The translations under genes and the position numbers were made by a program. Of a stretch of DNA of 64,000 bases, positions 24,759-36,967 are shown one piece after another. Each line of letters begins with the position of its first letter. The stretch's first letter is position 1. Under the pieces are notes generated by a model. The model ran no database searches. It saw nothing but the letters and a program-made list of their open reading frames with translations, and was not told the origin of the DNA. The stretch is from Bryopsis sp. KO-2023 (Eukaryota; Chlorophyta; Ulvophyceae; Bryopsidales; Bryopsidaceae): the NCBI GenBank assembly GCA_030272585.1, contig BSYQ01000009.1, positions 1,302,001-1,366,000 of the forward strand, given 5' to 3'.

Positions 24759-25632
24759 GCTAACTGATTACTTGTACCTTTTTTTTTTTTTCCTTTAAAA
24801 ACACACACACACACACAAAACAGGTCGAAAGCAGTTTTTGCTTCTTCCCTAAAATAACAAAAATTTACCACATCTGAGACAAAAAAGGGAACCCATGTTC
24901 GTAGCCTATAGTGTAGGGCTGCTGATCAGGTTGGGGAATGCCATTTTTTTTCTCAATGCAAAGCATTTTGATCGAACAAGGGTGCTGTGTTCATCCTGTC
25001 CCCTGAAAGACATGCTATTTCCCCCTGCACCTTGTAGACCAACTGAGCTGGTCCGACGTTATCGTTTTCCTGCAATGACTAGGGCGAGCAGGATTTTTTG
25101 CGCGCGAATATGACGCTGCCGATTTCGCAGCAGAAAATGAAAAAGAAAACCTGGTGCTGATTTCCTATTTATGCTCTCCGGGTCGCTCCGGGAGGTTCTT
25201 TCGCGAAGAGGCTTTGCGCCGTCTGGTCGGCAACTGCGATTTATAATTAGAGTGACAAGTGGCGTAACTGACGAGATACACCAGCTGGGTGTATCCTTGC
25301 AGAGATCATTTCACACCCTGTGCTGGAGGCAAAACAAAATGCTGCTTTGGTGGGATGCTCCATTTCAAGAAATTTCAGGAGAGCTTCAGCTGTGGCAGCT
25401 GTCCTTCGAACAAAAGGAAATCGTTCAATGTGTTCCCTCCCCCCTCTTTCAACCAAAGGTTGTATATTTGCCAGATTTGGCCTCTCTTTCCAAACAAATG
25501 ATATTAGCATAAGACACTCACAGTGTAAACGTGGAAGCCGCCACATGGGACCAACCCCTGGGAATGTGTTTCAGGACAGTACATGCAAACATTGATTGAA
25601 GTTATTTCCTACCAGGGATCAACCCCAGCTCT
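24759..25632. other. Intergenic, upstream of MCTP-like gene
   Basis: There is a CA microsatellite near 24,800 and otherwise unique sequence. Short open frames around 25.2-25.5 kb have no splice structure or recognisable similarity. It presumably contains the MCTP promoter and the 3' end of the ALG1 transcript. Confidence 0.4.
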
Positions 25633-27072
25633 TTACAGGGCCTTCCGGGCAAGTTTTTCTCCCCCCCCCTCACGAGTGGATGAACATTTTTTCCTTAAAA
25701 CCCCTTCGAACACAGGCAAACCACACTGCTCCCAATTCTTTTCCCAGCTGAATCCCTGTCTGCTTCCTATCGTCCGTCTAAATTTCGCGAGCAGTGGCTG
25801 GTCGTCGTCCCTGTGCGGAAATCCTTTGAACAGTTCTACCAGCATGTCCCCTAATTCCTGGCTTGTCGAAAAAACCAACCCCGTTTTCCCATCTTCCACC
25901 AGTTCATGCAGACAGCTGTAGCCCACAGCACAAACAGGAAGAGAGCATCCATACATGTCGACGATTTTCATGGGTAAATCGAGATTCGAGGAGGATCTAT
26001 GCAAGCTGATGCCCAAATCCGCACACCCCAGCAATTTTGGATAGTCGTCAGGCTCCAGCCAAACTGTTCTGAATGCCACATGTCTGACATCCAACCCCCT
26101 CATCTTCTCCATGTAGAAATCCTTCATAGGACCTTTGCCCGTCACTATGAACAATAGCTTTGCCAGCGGGGTTCCTTCCGATTCGCTCAATTGGTCGGCT
26201 TTTTTATTGTATGCACAAGCTGCCTCCAAGAGGATGGAAAAATCTTCGTCTGGAGTCCAGCTGGTGCTGCTGACGACAATCGCAGGTCGATTTGGCTTCA
26301 AAACCACATTCCCCCCTTCATCTATCTCCGTAAACATCGTTTCAGCCACCTCCCCATTTCCCAATCCTTCACAACTCACAATCTCCGGCAACATTTCCTT
26401 ACAGAAATCCCCATAATGCATACTGTCGTTTAGAACGGGTGCCATTTTCCCCATCAAATCATGTAACTCTCGATTACTGGCGGCCCGGAAAAAATCTGGT
26501 GGTCTGTCATAGAGCACCGAAGCTTGAATCCCCCATTTTGAGGCCAACTCTCCTTGCATCGCCTTGGTGACACACAGATGTGCAGCCCCACATTTCCCGA
26601 ACTTCATTTCCAGCCATTTCGCACATTTGACCAGCCATTTTTCCTCCCCCATTGTTAACCCCATGAGAGTGAAGGCAAAATTATGCCAATCGAACACAAA
26701 AACAACCCCCCGAATCGCATTCACCAGCCAGCACACCAACACTGTGGGTATCGATGGCGGGAGTTGAACCAGTGCAAAGTCAGGCTTGGGCAATTTCCAC
26801 AGCATCGCACACATCAGGAACAGCAATTGAAAAAGCGCCTTGAGAATCAATGCAAGAATTCGGGGCATGGCTTGCAGGCATTTTGGGGGTGGGGGGATTG
26901 CATGGTGGGTGAGTTTCGAATGTTTAACCAGGAAGGATATCAAGTTGGATTCATCGTAGGCTAAGACATGAACGATTGCCCCTCTTTTGAGCAACGAAGA
27001 AGTATGATATTGCATTCGGGGGCTTCTGCCAAAATCCCCAAGAACCACCACCCAACAAATCCTGCCCTCCAT
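25633..27072 (-). CDS. ALG1: ALG1 chitobiosyldiphosphodolichol beta-mannosyltransferase
   Basis: This is a single long exon with no intron, unlike its neighbours. The protein is a GT33 enzyme that adds the first mannose from GDP-mannose to GlcNAc2-PP-dolichol on the cytosolic face of the ER in N-glycan assembly. Family blocks are VVVLGDFGRSPRMQYH near the start, PPSIPTVLV, VFVFDWHNF, VVSSTSWTPDEDFSILLEA, FIVTGKGPMKDFY, WLEPDDYPKLLGCADLGISL and SSNLDLPMKIVDMYGC, followed by LPVCAVGY and HELVEDGKTGLVF. Starting at the Met at 27,072 puts the first Rossmann strand where the family has it and gives 479 residues; an earlier codon at 27,165 would add 31. A hydrophobic segment at about 70-95 of this start may anchor it to the ER. 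It is divergently arranged with the DHHC gene, about 360 bases apart. Confidence 0.93.
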   Translation of the reverse strand: MEGRICWVVVLGDFGRSPRMQYHTSSLLKRGAIVHVLAYDESNLISFLVKHSKLTHHAIPPPPKCLQAMPRILALILKALFQLLFLMCAMLWKLPKPDFALVQLPPSIPTVLVCWLVNAIRGVVFVFDWHNFAFTLMGLTMGEEKWLVKCAKWLEMKFGKCGAAHLCVTKAMQGELASKWGIQASVLYDRPPDFFRAASNRELHDLMGKMAPVLNDSMHYGDFCKEMLPEIVSCEGLGNGEVAETMFTEIDEGGNVVLKPNRPAIVVSSTSWTPDEDFSILLEAACAYNKKADQLSESEGTPLAKLLFIVTGKGPMKDFYMEKMRGLDVRHVAFRTVWLEPDDYPKLLGCADLGISLHRSSSNLDLPMKIVDMYGCSLPVCAVGYSCLHELVEDGKTGLVFSTSQELGDMLVELFKGFPHRDDDQPLLAKFRRTIGSRQGFSWEKNWEQCGLPVFEGVLRKKCSSTREGGGEKLARKAL

Positions 27073-27428
27073 GTTGGGAAAAATCCAGATCGAAAAATCG
27101 CCCAGTTCTTGCACCTCCTTCAACCCCCTTCGAATTGGCTTGCAAATTTCGTTCCCCAGCCCCAACGCTTGAAACTCAAAGTTTGGCTGGGCTCGATTTC
27201 GATTTCGATTTCGTAAATCCGTTGCTCAGATTTACGTGGCGTGGTGGTGTGTGCGGAAGAAAAACAACTAATAAATGACATAAGAGATTCGAGATTTTCT
27301 CGACGTTCCAAGTCGTCATGCGGTTTCGTCGGGAGTGGTATATTTCTTGTAGCAGGAAAGACCCACCCTTCTCGATGTTTTGTCGCTTATTATTGACAAT
27401 CGCTTATTGAAAAGTCGGTTTCGTGGCT
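27073..27428. promoter_or_regulatory. Bidirectional promoter region, ALG1 / DHHC
   Basis: Divergent start codons are 356 bases apart. The region contains a short TTTCGA tandem repeat (near 27,189-27,210). No TATA box was identified with confidence. Both flanking products work in the secretory membrane system, so a shared promoter is plausible. Confidence 0.4.
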
Positions 27429-30400
27429 ATGGTGGGGCTCCACTGGAGTCGCTTAAACGTCGCTGTTTTATTCACTGTGCTCATATTCGCTGCCATCTAT
27501 TCCAACGCTGTCTGGTTTGTGGTGAGGGCCCCTCGGTGGTGTTGCAGCCTGACGCATGATTCCCACAGCGTGTATACGTCGATGTGCGGAGCTCTGCCCA
27601 GTTTCTTTTTGATGGTTTGCGTTTTCGACTTCAGATATTGCCTTGGTTGAGCGTTTCCGTTCCTGGCGTTTTGAACCTGGCGGGTCTGACTCTCTCTGCT
27701 GGACTGGCGCTTTACAGCTACTTGTGCTGCGTTTTGGTTGACGCTGGCAGGTTGGTGTAAAAATTGCCCAAATCGCCCCCCTGCACGTAATGGGATTTGT
27801 GATGGGGTCTCCTTCGATGTTTTTTATTTGAGCAATTCTAGAAAGATGCATCCATTAGAAGTGAAGCCCCAACAGAATCCTTCCACTTGGAAACCCAGTT
27901 TACACAAAATTTTCATACCACTCTAGCAGATCAAATATTTTTGAGCAGTAAACCCCCACCCCTATATTTAAATGTTTTCAGGTGAATTTATACTGTAAAA
28001 TGACTTTTTCCTTTTCCAAAAACGAACAACGCGTTTGATGTTAAATTGATGCCAGTTCTGGTTCTCCATATGCGCAACATTTTGACCTGAAAATACACAT
28101 TGCATTTACTGAAAAAATTGGAAAAAAAAATTCAGAGTCCCAGAGGAGTGGTCACCTGATGAAGAATCGCTGAATTCAACCATCCAAGTGAAAAGAACGG
28201 TGAGGTGGGAAAACAATGAACCGTAATCCAGCATTTAACACCGTTGGGCATCATTTTATTTCTTTTGTAGTTGTCATTACCATTATGGAAACCAAATTCT
28301 CCATATTAGTTTGTTTTTCTTCTGTCATTTCTTATTACGCTTTTTTTTCATTGGGTGGTCACTGTGTTTTTTTTGGGGCCGAATTATATATTGTTGCTAC
28401 TCCACTTTCCGTTGAAGCGAGTTTAACTTATTTCTTATTTCTTATTTCCTATTTCTATTTTTGTTTTCTTGTGGTTATAATTTTTTTTATGTGTGGGTTT
28501 ATTTTGGTCTAGTGCAGACTGGTGGAGCTCGTTACTGTCAAAAGTGCGATCATTACAAGCCCCCCCGATGCCACCATTGTAGAGTCTGCAAAAGATGTGT
28601 CCTTAGAATGGTAAGTGTCAATCTGCTTTCTTTGCAAGATGTCGGGGGTTCTTTTGCAGTCTTGCTTTTTTTCTGCTTTTTTTGCTTCGTGCTATTTTTT
28701 TTTTTAAATAGAGGTTAAAGAGTTTCCTGTTTGTTTTTTTCTTTTTTTTTTTCTGAAGGATCATCACTGCCCTTGGATCAATAATTGCATTGGACATGCA
28801 AACTACAGGGCCTTTCTGCTGTTCCTGGGATGTAAGCATGGTTTGCTCGACTTGGCGACATTTTTTCATTCATCTTTGCATGTGGTTTTAGATGGGCAAA
28901 CCAAAACTCAGCAATAAGTCACCCTATCAATTCTGTGTTTCATTTTTCTTGCCATGAAATCACTCACCATCAACTTGTCAAAAAATGGTTCCTTGAATGT
29001 TCCTTTTTTTTCTTATAAAAAATCGGCTCCGTATAATTGCACTGAACGAATCATGATCTCGATACGGCAAAAGTTGCACTTCATTTTTTTTTCTTAATTA
29101 TTTAAAGCATTTGTGTGGTGGTGTCACCTTTTTTTTTTTTGGCCCCTCGTAAAGATGTCCAGGCGGCTTTACTGCATAATGTGATTCTGGTTGTGTATCA
29201 TCAGCGACACATTGCCAGGTCAGCAGCTTATTTTCCACTCTCGATACTATTGCATTAACCAGCACTCATTTTTCTTTTTATTAAAAAGATTCAGCGATTA
29301 GATGGAGTTCTTATATGGTTTGTTATTTTGCTTTGCTGGATCCGTGACAGGGTCTCTGCAGCGCACAGTACTCTGACTGCTGCAGAACAGCTCGCGACTT
29401 CCCCAGTTATGGTTTTTGTTGAGGTGTGCTAAGAAAAACGTATGTGTATTTACTCACCATTATTTTCACATTGTAGTTTTTCTTAAATATAATAGTGGTG
29501 ATTGCCAGTTGATCATGTTTTTTTTTGCTTTTTTTGGGATTGGTTTTAAGTCCAAATTCAAGAACCTGATCAAACAACAGTAAAAATATATGTAAGTACA
29601 AAAAGAAACCTTTCAAAAGATACGGAATCGACCGAAAGAGACTATCTCAAGTCGAAATTTGCATTTGTTTAACTTTTTTTTTTCTAGAAAAGAAAATTCA
29701 ACTGTGCCTCCAATTAAAATAGCCATATTTTTTTCCCCAGCCAGAGATTGAATTTATTAAAAAGTAGTTTGCCCTGTAAGTTTGGTCGTTTTTTTGATGG
29801 ATATATGCTTGTTTGAACATGCCTTGAATGAGTTTTATGTTCCTTTTCTATGGATCAGATTTTGGACATTCTGGTTTCCTTGATGCTGATGTTGTGCTTG
29901 GCCTCGTTATTTGGCTGGCACATCCACCTTATTGTTCAGAATAAAACAACTATAGAATACCATGAGGTGAGCTGGATCTCATTGGGTTGCATGCTGTTTG
30001 GGGTCGACACTGTTTTGAGTTCCGACAATTTTTAGCATCCTTTTATGCAAAGGGGTGATACAAGTAAGATTTCAAAAGAGAATCCTGACGCTCAAAATAT
30101 GTGTTCCCGGAATTTCTGACCATTGAAAATACATCTAATGAAAATAAAAAATGCGTACATATATTTTTTCAAATGGATGAAAAAAAAATACGTATATGTG
30201 TTTTTTCGAACAAGTTGCTCCAGAAATAATAAGCAGAGTCCCTCATCCGACCATTCAAATTTAGTTCCCCTAACCCCAGACTCGTACATCCGTTCACGAA
30301 GTCCACTGGGGCCGTGCAATCCACAGGCCGATGTAAACATTTTTTCATTTCTCAAAAAACAAATGAGCATCTGCTGAGGTCTGATTTGTGTATTGTTTGG

Positions 30401-30585
30401 TTTAGGGTGTCACTGCAAAAACGAAGGCGTCAAAAATTGGCAAGCATTGGCGGCACCCTTATGATATCGACCTGGGTAGCAATTTAAAAGCTATTTTTGG
30501 AGAAAATTTTGTTGGTTGGCTGTTGCCCATCCCACCAAGTCTGGATGGGGATGGCTTGGATTACACCACCAAACTTGGTGGCTAA
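27429..30585 (+). CDS. DHHC-type protein S-palmitoyltransferase
   Basis: Exons 27429-27521, 27635-27750, 28136-28199, 28518-28610, 28759-28831 and 29155-29218 join in phase, followed by a reading frame at about 29,289-29,423, then 29859-29966 and 30406-30585. The cysteine-rich domain is split by an intron just before the active site: [20 protein letters not shown], then [17 protein letters not shown]. Two N-terminal helices precede it, and a helix ([17 protein letters not shown]) and NKTTIEYHE (the TTxE motif) follow it. The enzyme should transfer palmitate from acyl-CoA to cysteines of membrane proteins through the DHHC cysteine. The C-terminus (KHPYD-like [12 protein letters not shown]) resembles plant PATs. 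The junction between exon 6 and the next frame is out of phase by one base in my reading, so a short exon or different splice site is missing there. Confidence 0.88.
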
Positions 30586-31576
30586 CATTCACTGAAAGAA
30601 TGTCATCGCCCAGCAGTAAAAAAAACAGTTTTGCCGAAATGGCAAAAAAAAAAAGAAAATTGCAGTTTGGGGGGGGTCTGTGTTAGGGGCAAGGAAGGGA
30701 GGGAGGTTCAGTGAGGGGGGGCAATGGAAATGCAAATTTCTGGTGTAAAGTTTCTGGAGTTGCAGTAAACGCTTGAAAACGTTCCACTTCGGTCGAGAAG
30801 GGCCGAGCGTGCTGCCCAGGATCATCAAGGATTTTTTTTGCTGTTTGATGGCCTCTGAGTGGCCCCACAGTTGCTTTCAGAAAAAAAAAAAAATCCGAGC
30901 CGAAGGCTGTTGCCCAAATCTGGGTCAGTCTTTTGTGGTGCCATAAATACGAGGAATAACAATAAAATTTGGGACATAACACACACAAATTCCATATTTC
31001 CACCTGTCTGTTTGGGAACACTGTTGCAGTCGGTGTAGATCAGGTGGAGGGTTGCACCTCTGCCACCTTTTAAAGATGCCGCTTTAACAAAAGGAGCATA
31101 ACACTGTTTTGATGCCTGTTTCGATGGAACGGTAAAAGAGAGGAAATGGCAGTATGATGGGGTTGCAATTCAAAAGGCTGGTTTCCAGAAGACAGATGTC
31201 CATGCCAAACATGCCTCATCATGCAATAATGCTGCTGCTGCGGGCTGGACACCACAAGGCCGCCAAACAGCAATCGAGGGAAGGATACTGCAGTCAATCC
31301 AAAAACATCAACTCTTTCCTACGTTTTCAGCAAGGATACTGGATCAAGTCACATCAGTTTCTCGGGCCAACGTGGGAATTGAGGTGCACCCCGCTGTTCG
31401 CGTGGGGTGGGAGAACTTTCTGGAATTGTGTGCTGTTGGGAAGGAACGAAAGCTCGAAACATATAAAAGGTGGGGAAACCGCTTCAGTTGCTTATGAAAT
31501 GATTGCGGGTTGTTAACACCCTTTCTTATATCGACAGCGATTGTTGACAGGGTAGAACACAGGGAGCCGTGATTCG
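30586..31576. other. Intergenic between DHHC and expansin-like genes
   Basis: No supported gene is seen. There are runs of A and G (near 30,640-30,720 and 30,880) and otherwise unique sequence; the expansin-like promoter presumably lies near the end. Confidence 0.4.
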
Positions 31577-31627
31577 TTGGGACTCAACTGCAGCCACGAC
31601 CGGCTGAACGACTGCATTCGAGCGCTC

Positions 31628-33741
31628 ATGTGGCTCTTGCTACTGTTGGTGGCGGCGTCACCCGCATGGGCTTCCACTGATGGCTGGAAAACGGCTGGGG
31701 CCACCTACTTCGATGCCCCGGATTACTGGAAGGCGGCATTTCAACCTGGGAAGTTTGGTGATCTCTACGGGAACAGCTGCGGCTATCTGGACAGGACTGC
31801 AGGCGTGGAACCATCTAACGCAGGCTTCCCCCTGCCGTTTGATGGGGTGGGGGCGGTGTCCGACTCGATGCCAGAACACACAGGCAAGGAGCTTTCAAAG
31901 TCCTCCGCTTCGATTCTGTTTTATTTGAGATCCGGATCGTTTCGATCGCAGCACACCACAGCGTGAAGCGGTTAGATGTGATAGGTGTGTTTCTGAGGAG
32001 TTGTTTCATTTTGCCTTCGAGGGTCGTCACATATCGTAACTGGGATGCGTGAAGAACATCGCTGAACATCCCCACATTTGATGTTGTGGCCAACGTAGAT
32101 ATATGGAGCAATAAATGGACCTCATTTTTTAATCAAATTATGTATTTGTTGCAGGGAGTTGTGGCCGGTGTTACGAAATTCGGTGCAAGACTGGGCTGGT
32201 AGTGTCTGGGGACGGAGTCACCCCTAAATCCATCTACGAAGGTTACTACTTGCCAAGATATGCCCCAGATCTTCTGGACCCAGAAGGCAGACCATGGCCA
32301 GGGAAACCCGATGAATATGAGGAGCTGAGATATACACAGTGCCGTGAAGATGCTGAAACCATTGTGATCACTATCATTGATTCTTGCCCTTGTGTGTACA
32401 TTGGGGGGAGAAGGCAAATGCCTTGCTGTGGACCTCTTCCCCATTTCGATCTGTCGTTTTGGGCTTTTGACAAATTGGCACATCCACTCTACGGAAACAT
32501 GATGATTGAATACAGGTGGGTGGGGGGTTCGACTTTATGTACAAAACCGGATGTGTTTTCAAGGAATCTCGAATCTCGAATGTTTGGAAGCAATTTTTAT
32601 GCAGGTGTGGGTGGATGCCCACATTTTGGCAGGGTTTTGTATGCCGAACAAATCTTACAAGTCTCAAAATATTGGCTGCTCAACCCTGAATGTCTCATGT
32701 TCGATCTTGGAATAAGAGTGTTTTTTGTGAAAAGATGCTTTTGGGTTTGTCAGACCTGTCGCTTGCGACACGCGTGAACCTTTGCAAACCGAGAAACCTT
32801 ATATTTCGGACACTGTTTATGGAGATGGGCCCGGTGCTGGATGGGGCTGGGCATCTTACGGAGAACAGGAGTCGACTCTGTTAGCTAAGAATGAAGGGCT
32901 TAACCACTCGACTGCAACTTGCATGATTCTGACACCAGGAGGGGGTCTCAGTTTCCATTGCAGGTACATCTGTGAATTTAAACTTGTTCAGTTTCAGACC
33001 TATTTTCTTTCTTTCTGGTCCACCAGCACCGTGATTTTCCAACAGGTGAAAAACTGAAGAAAAGTTATTTGGCCTATTTAATAAACGTGCGTTTTTTCTT
33101 ATATCCACAAGAAAAAGACAAGGGCATCTTTTCGAGAGATGGTGAATGTTGAAAGCATTGAATGCTTGATTGCTTGCCCACTCAATGTTGTTTTTTTTAC
33201 TGTTTTAGGGGTTGCGAAAAAGAAGGATTCCAACCATTCAATAACACATATGCGTTGGAGTTCTGGATTCGATCGAGATCCACAGAGGTCAAGTCCCTCG
33301 ATGGCAAAGGTGAGTTGACATAAGTTCATTTGAAAGTGAAATAAATATTGTTATTACCTCGTTCCGTTCAAGGGGGGTCAGCCATTCCAGTTCTGAGCAA
33401 CTATGCTCAATTCTTCCAGGGTTTGCATGCAAATTTAACCGACGAGCTGTGGTATTTCAGGTGATGTGCTGGCATTGGAATTGTACTTATCCCAGATGCA
33501 CAATTTGGAATACAGTGAAGCGGGGGCCTTCACCAAACCCGCGACATTCTGCAATTCCAAACTTGCTCTGGTTGATTACACCCCAGTGGGTAAAACTGAC
33601 GATTGGCTCCAGTTCCAGATTCCCTTTGTTGATTTCAACTGTGAAGGGGAATTGAATTTAAGCGGTGTCAACAGAATTGTGTTTGAGGATGGGGACGTCA
33701 AAAATGTAGAATTCTGTTTGGACGAAGTTCGTATCATATGA
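31628..33741 (+). CDS. Expansin-like secreted protein
   Basis: Five exons (31628-31883, 32155-32515, 32754-32963, 33209-33309, 33461-33741) close in phase to 402 residues. The start Met opens a signal peptide (MWLLLLLVAASPAWA); another Met lies 17 codons earlier. The first domain is an expansin-type double-psi beta-barrel: GATYFDAPDYWKA, then GSCGRCYEIRC, DSCPC and the diagnostic HFDLSFWAFDKLA, ending at YRPVAC. Expansins loosen walls without hydrolysis by slipping cellulose-xyloglucan contacts. The C-terminal half (ALEFWIRS, ALELYLSQ, WLQFQIPF) looks like a beta-sandwich carbohydrate-binding module but does not resemble plant CBM63. The first intron appears to use a GC donor (ACAG|GCAAGG). 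It lies in the same half of the window as the GH9 fusion but not adjacent. Confidence 0.8.
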
Positions 33742-35198
33742 GTCATATCATGTATGTGGTTTTTCTTTAGTTGTTTTTGGGGGGAGGGGGGGGTGGGGGG
33801 GACCAAAGCAAAGTAAATTAATTTATGGGTAGACATATATGTTTTTTGCACATGCATTCAGCTGCAGAACTATTGCTGTAGGGGACATTTTTCTTGTGAT
33901 CAGAACTTGAATAGTTGGGACTCATGTGAATTTGGATTTCTGCTAACTGTCAAAACGTTTAATCCAGCACGAAGCATCAAAGATTGAGATTGTCTTTTAG
34001 CGTGGTCTCTGAAATTATAAATAGTTGTTGCCTCTGGCTTTTCTTTTAATGTGCAAGAAAAAAAGGTGGAAAGTAGAGGGTTTTGTTAACAATCACGTTG
34101 TTGCCGAACTATGTAATAATATTTGACTTCGTTTTTCGCTGTCAATGGCAAGTGAAGTATGCTGCTGAAGACAATAAAAAGCACAACATAAAAGCAGGGG
34201 TGAGAGAGGATTGTGCAAAAAGTTTTGAGTAGACAGTGCATGGTTGCCAACTCAGTGTAATGGATTGATGAGGTTGGCCTCTTTAGTTAACAGTGATCAG
34301 CTTGCTTGGTTTCTGCAAAAAGCCAGCCGATTGCGGATTTCTGTGAGATGGCCCAAGAAAATGACAGCTTGTGGAAAGAACAATCAGTCAGTCAGTCGAT
34401 CAATCTACCAATCAGTGATTGCCCGAGGAGCCGCCTTTGCTGTGAGCACAGAGCACACCCCCAACTGGTGCAACAAAAATAAGGGGACAAAAAATCCAAC
34501 TGCACTTTTTTTCTTTCTTGTAATTAATTGGGGGAGCTTTGTGGGTGATTATTTTATTGCTGGTTTGCGTGATAGACCTTCTAAACGATAAGGGGCTTCT
34601 GTTACGACATGATGCCGTCAGCACCTGAACGATTTGCTGAACCAGCTTTCCGTGTTATCCGTCTCAACCTTCACTCAATTTTCATGCATGGGTCGAGCAT
34701 AAGAAAAAGAACTCTCGCGTCTGCTTCTCAATCCGTGCGTAGCGTGCGAAAAGCTGGAAGTAAACATTGCCACTCTATTTCAAAAAACCCCCATTTGTCC
34801 GAACTTGTGGTGTTCTCGTTTACCGGTTCAAGTCACCTCTGTTCTTCTTTCAGCTTCCTTTGCTCAGCTGGCTTTCCAGGATCCAATTCATCCGCAGGTG
34901 GCACACCTCTCCTTCACTATAATGCCCAGCCTGCAGTTAGATCATCAATGCTGAGTCGAGACCCCTGCTGGAATCGTTCAGCTCTTCCATGTCGTGCACA
35001 ACCTTTTCAAGTGCCCCCACTTTTATAAACATATGGCTGCAGCTTCATTAAGGGATCTGCCATCCACCTGCACAGAAATGGACAAGCCATAATTATCACT
35101 TCTGCGAGAAGGGGCTCCCTGGCTGATCACCTTTGAATACTGACCCTACCCCATACAATGCTGTCACTGTCTGACTTTCGAAAGACTTTCGAAAGAGG
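33742..35198. other. Intergenic, no gene supported
   Basis: Unique sequence with G- and T-rich runs near 33,780. An open frame at 34,609-35,028 on the plus strand is Ser-rich, has no splice signals and resembles no family I know, so it is not annotated. Confidence 0.4.
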
Positions 35199-35202
35199 TG
35201 CA

Positions 35203-35412
35203 CCTCAAACCCAGCCATCCCAAAACCAAATCAAACACAAAAAGTCAACCTCAACTGCCCACCTCCACCACCACACACCTCACAACCAGCCATCCCAAAA
35301 CCGAATCAAACATAGGAATTCAACCTGAACTGCCCACCTCCATCACCACACACCTCACAGCCAGCCATCCCAAAACCAAATCGACCACATAAACTCAACC
35401 TCAACTGCCCAC
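35203..35412. repeat. 75-bp minisatellite, about 2.8 copies
   Basis: The decamer CCAGCCATCC recurs at 35,211, 35,286 and 35,361, giving an exact 75-base period. Surrounding segments (CAAAACC, TCAACCT, AACTGCCCACCTCCA, CACCACACACCTCACA) repeat in the same order with few substitutions. The strand shown is almost free of G. The frame that crosses it is repetitive and not considered coding. Confidence 0.85.
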
Positions 35413-36967
35413 GTTTATCGCTCTCACCACCAAACACCTACCAACCAGCGTAATACGAACTTGTACCCAAAAAAACCCCACAATCAACAGCCGACCAACG
35501 ACAGAAAACTCATAACTTTGTCAGAGAAAAAACAAATGGATGCTTGTAAAGATAACGCAGTGGTGCAACCAAACTTGACTTTGTTTTTTGGCCGCCGCAA
35601 ACGGTTCGCGAAATGAATTATACCTGGTGTTGGCGCGAATCATCGGCCCAACACCTGGGATTGCGCAACAAGCCGCCAATTATACGTAGGATTTGTTCAA
35701 CGGATTTCAGGTATGATCCGTTTATGAGCCAAGAAAATTTCCCAGTTCTCAGTTTTGCGTGAAGTATATCGCAACAGCATAACGCACGGCGCTACAACCG
35801 GAGTTTTGACGAGAAGTATTGTTGCGTGGATACTGTGATTTTTCCTATCCGGTCGACGGCTGCCCTCTGACATGGGGTAATCTCCATGCTGTGAAATTCA
35901 TGCTACGTATTTGCAGCATTTAAATGATTAAAATCAGAATTCTACGATTCTACGTGCTATTCTTTGGTGTGAAGGGAAATCCAACAGCAAGAGCACCTGA
36001 GTTAGCCAATGGATCGATGCCCCCTGTGTCTGGCAGTGTGTCCAACAATGGAGAAGAGGTTGATATGCAGATTTGAGCCTTGATTGTATGTTTTTTTGTG
36101 ACTCCACACCAACAGGTATTTTCTGTTTGTATTTCAGAAAGTCAAGGTGGCTTTGTGAAATGCATATTGGGAAAAACGAGGATATTTTCCTTGCCACTAT
36201 CACAAAGAAAGGTAAAAATCAATCTGTCCAGAGGTTTGAGAAAAACACAGGATGGGCAAAAAGGAAAACAAATAGTGAAGGTTAGAACCCAGTTGTAATG
36301 TGTTTTGGTGAGTTGTTTTTTTTTTGTAGGTCACTGAGCGAAATTTGAGAGGGGAAATGAGAAGGTAGAAAAGGAAAAAGACACCATTGTTTCCATTTTG
36401 GAGGGGGTTGGTCTCGAAATCAACCCCCAATTCTGAATTCAGAAATTAGGGGACAGGGGGTCTTTGCTCTTTGCAAGGATTCTTGAAACCAGTTTTTTCA
36501 TTGCATGATGGAGTGTTGATCGATTGTGCTGAAACAGTGATAAACAAACATTGCTGAAATAAAAATAACAGCACAAAGCATTAGTCACCACCACTTGAAT
36601 GCAACATTGAAAGTTGCCTACAGGAAATAAACATTCGACTTGAACCGGTGGGATGCCCAGCTTTGCAAGGCCTCCCAACGCCTTCAGATTTTTCGAAGCA
36701 AAAATAAGCCCAATATATATATATATATATATATATCCTCCATGAGAGGATATCTATCCTCAAGCCACTCATTTCTGTGTCAGCTCTTAAAAACCACTCT
36801 GGAAGTTCCTGTGCAATCCCGTCCCTGGAAGTAGATGACCGTTATGTTTTCAGCATTTTATGGAATGAATGTGTTGCACTCTGAGCTCAACGAATCACTT
36901 TTGTCTTTACCTTGATGCTTTTGAGTCTGGCTGGTTGGGATGGGGAAAAAAGTGGTGTTAAAAAGAA

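Noticed and set aside
34609-35028. 139-codon open frame on the plus strand
   Set aside because: Ser/Arg-rich composition, no splice signals and no recognisable motif; typical of a chance frame in a spacer.
35198-35392. Open frame across the minisatellite
   Set aside because: The translation simply follows the 75-base repeat (a multiple of three) and has no start context or domain.
35620-35670. Short inverted repeat CCTGGTGTTGG / CCAACACCTGG
   Set aside because: Only 11 bases with a mismatch and no flanking duplication; not enough for an element or structured RNA.
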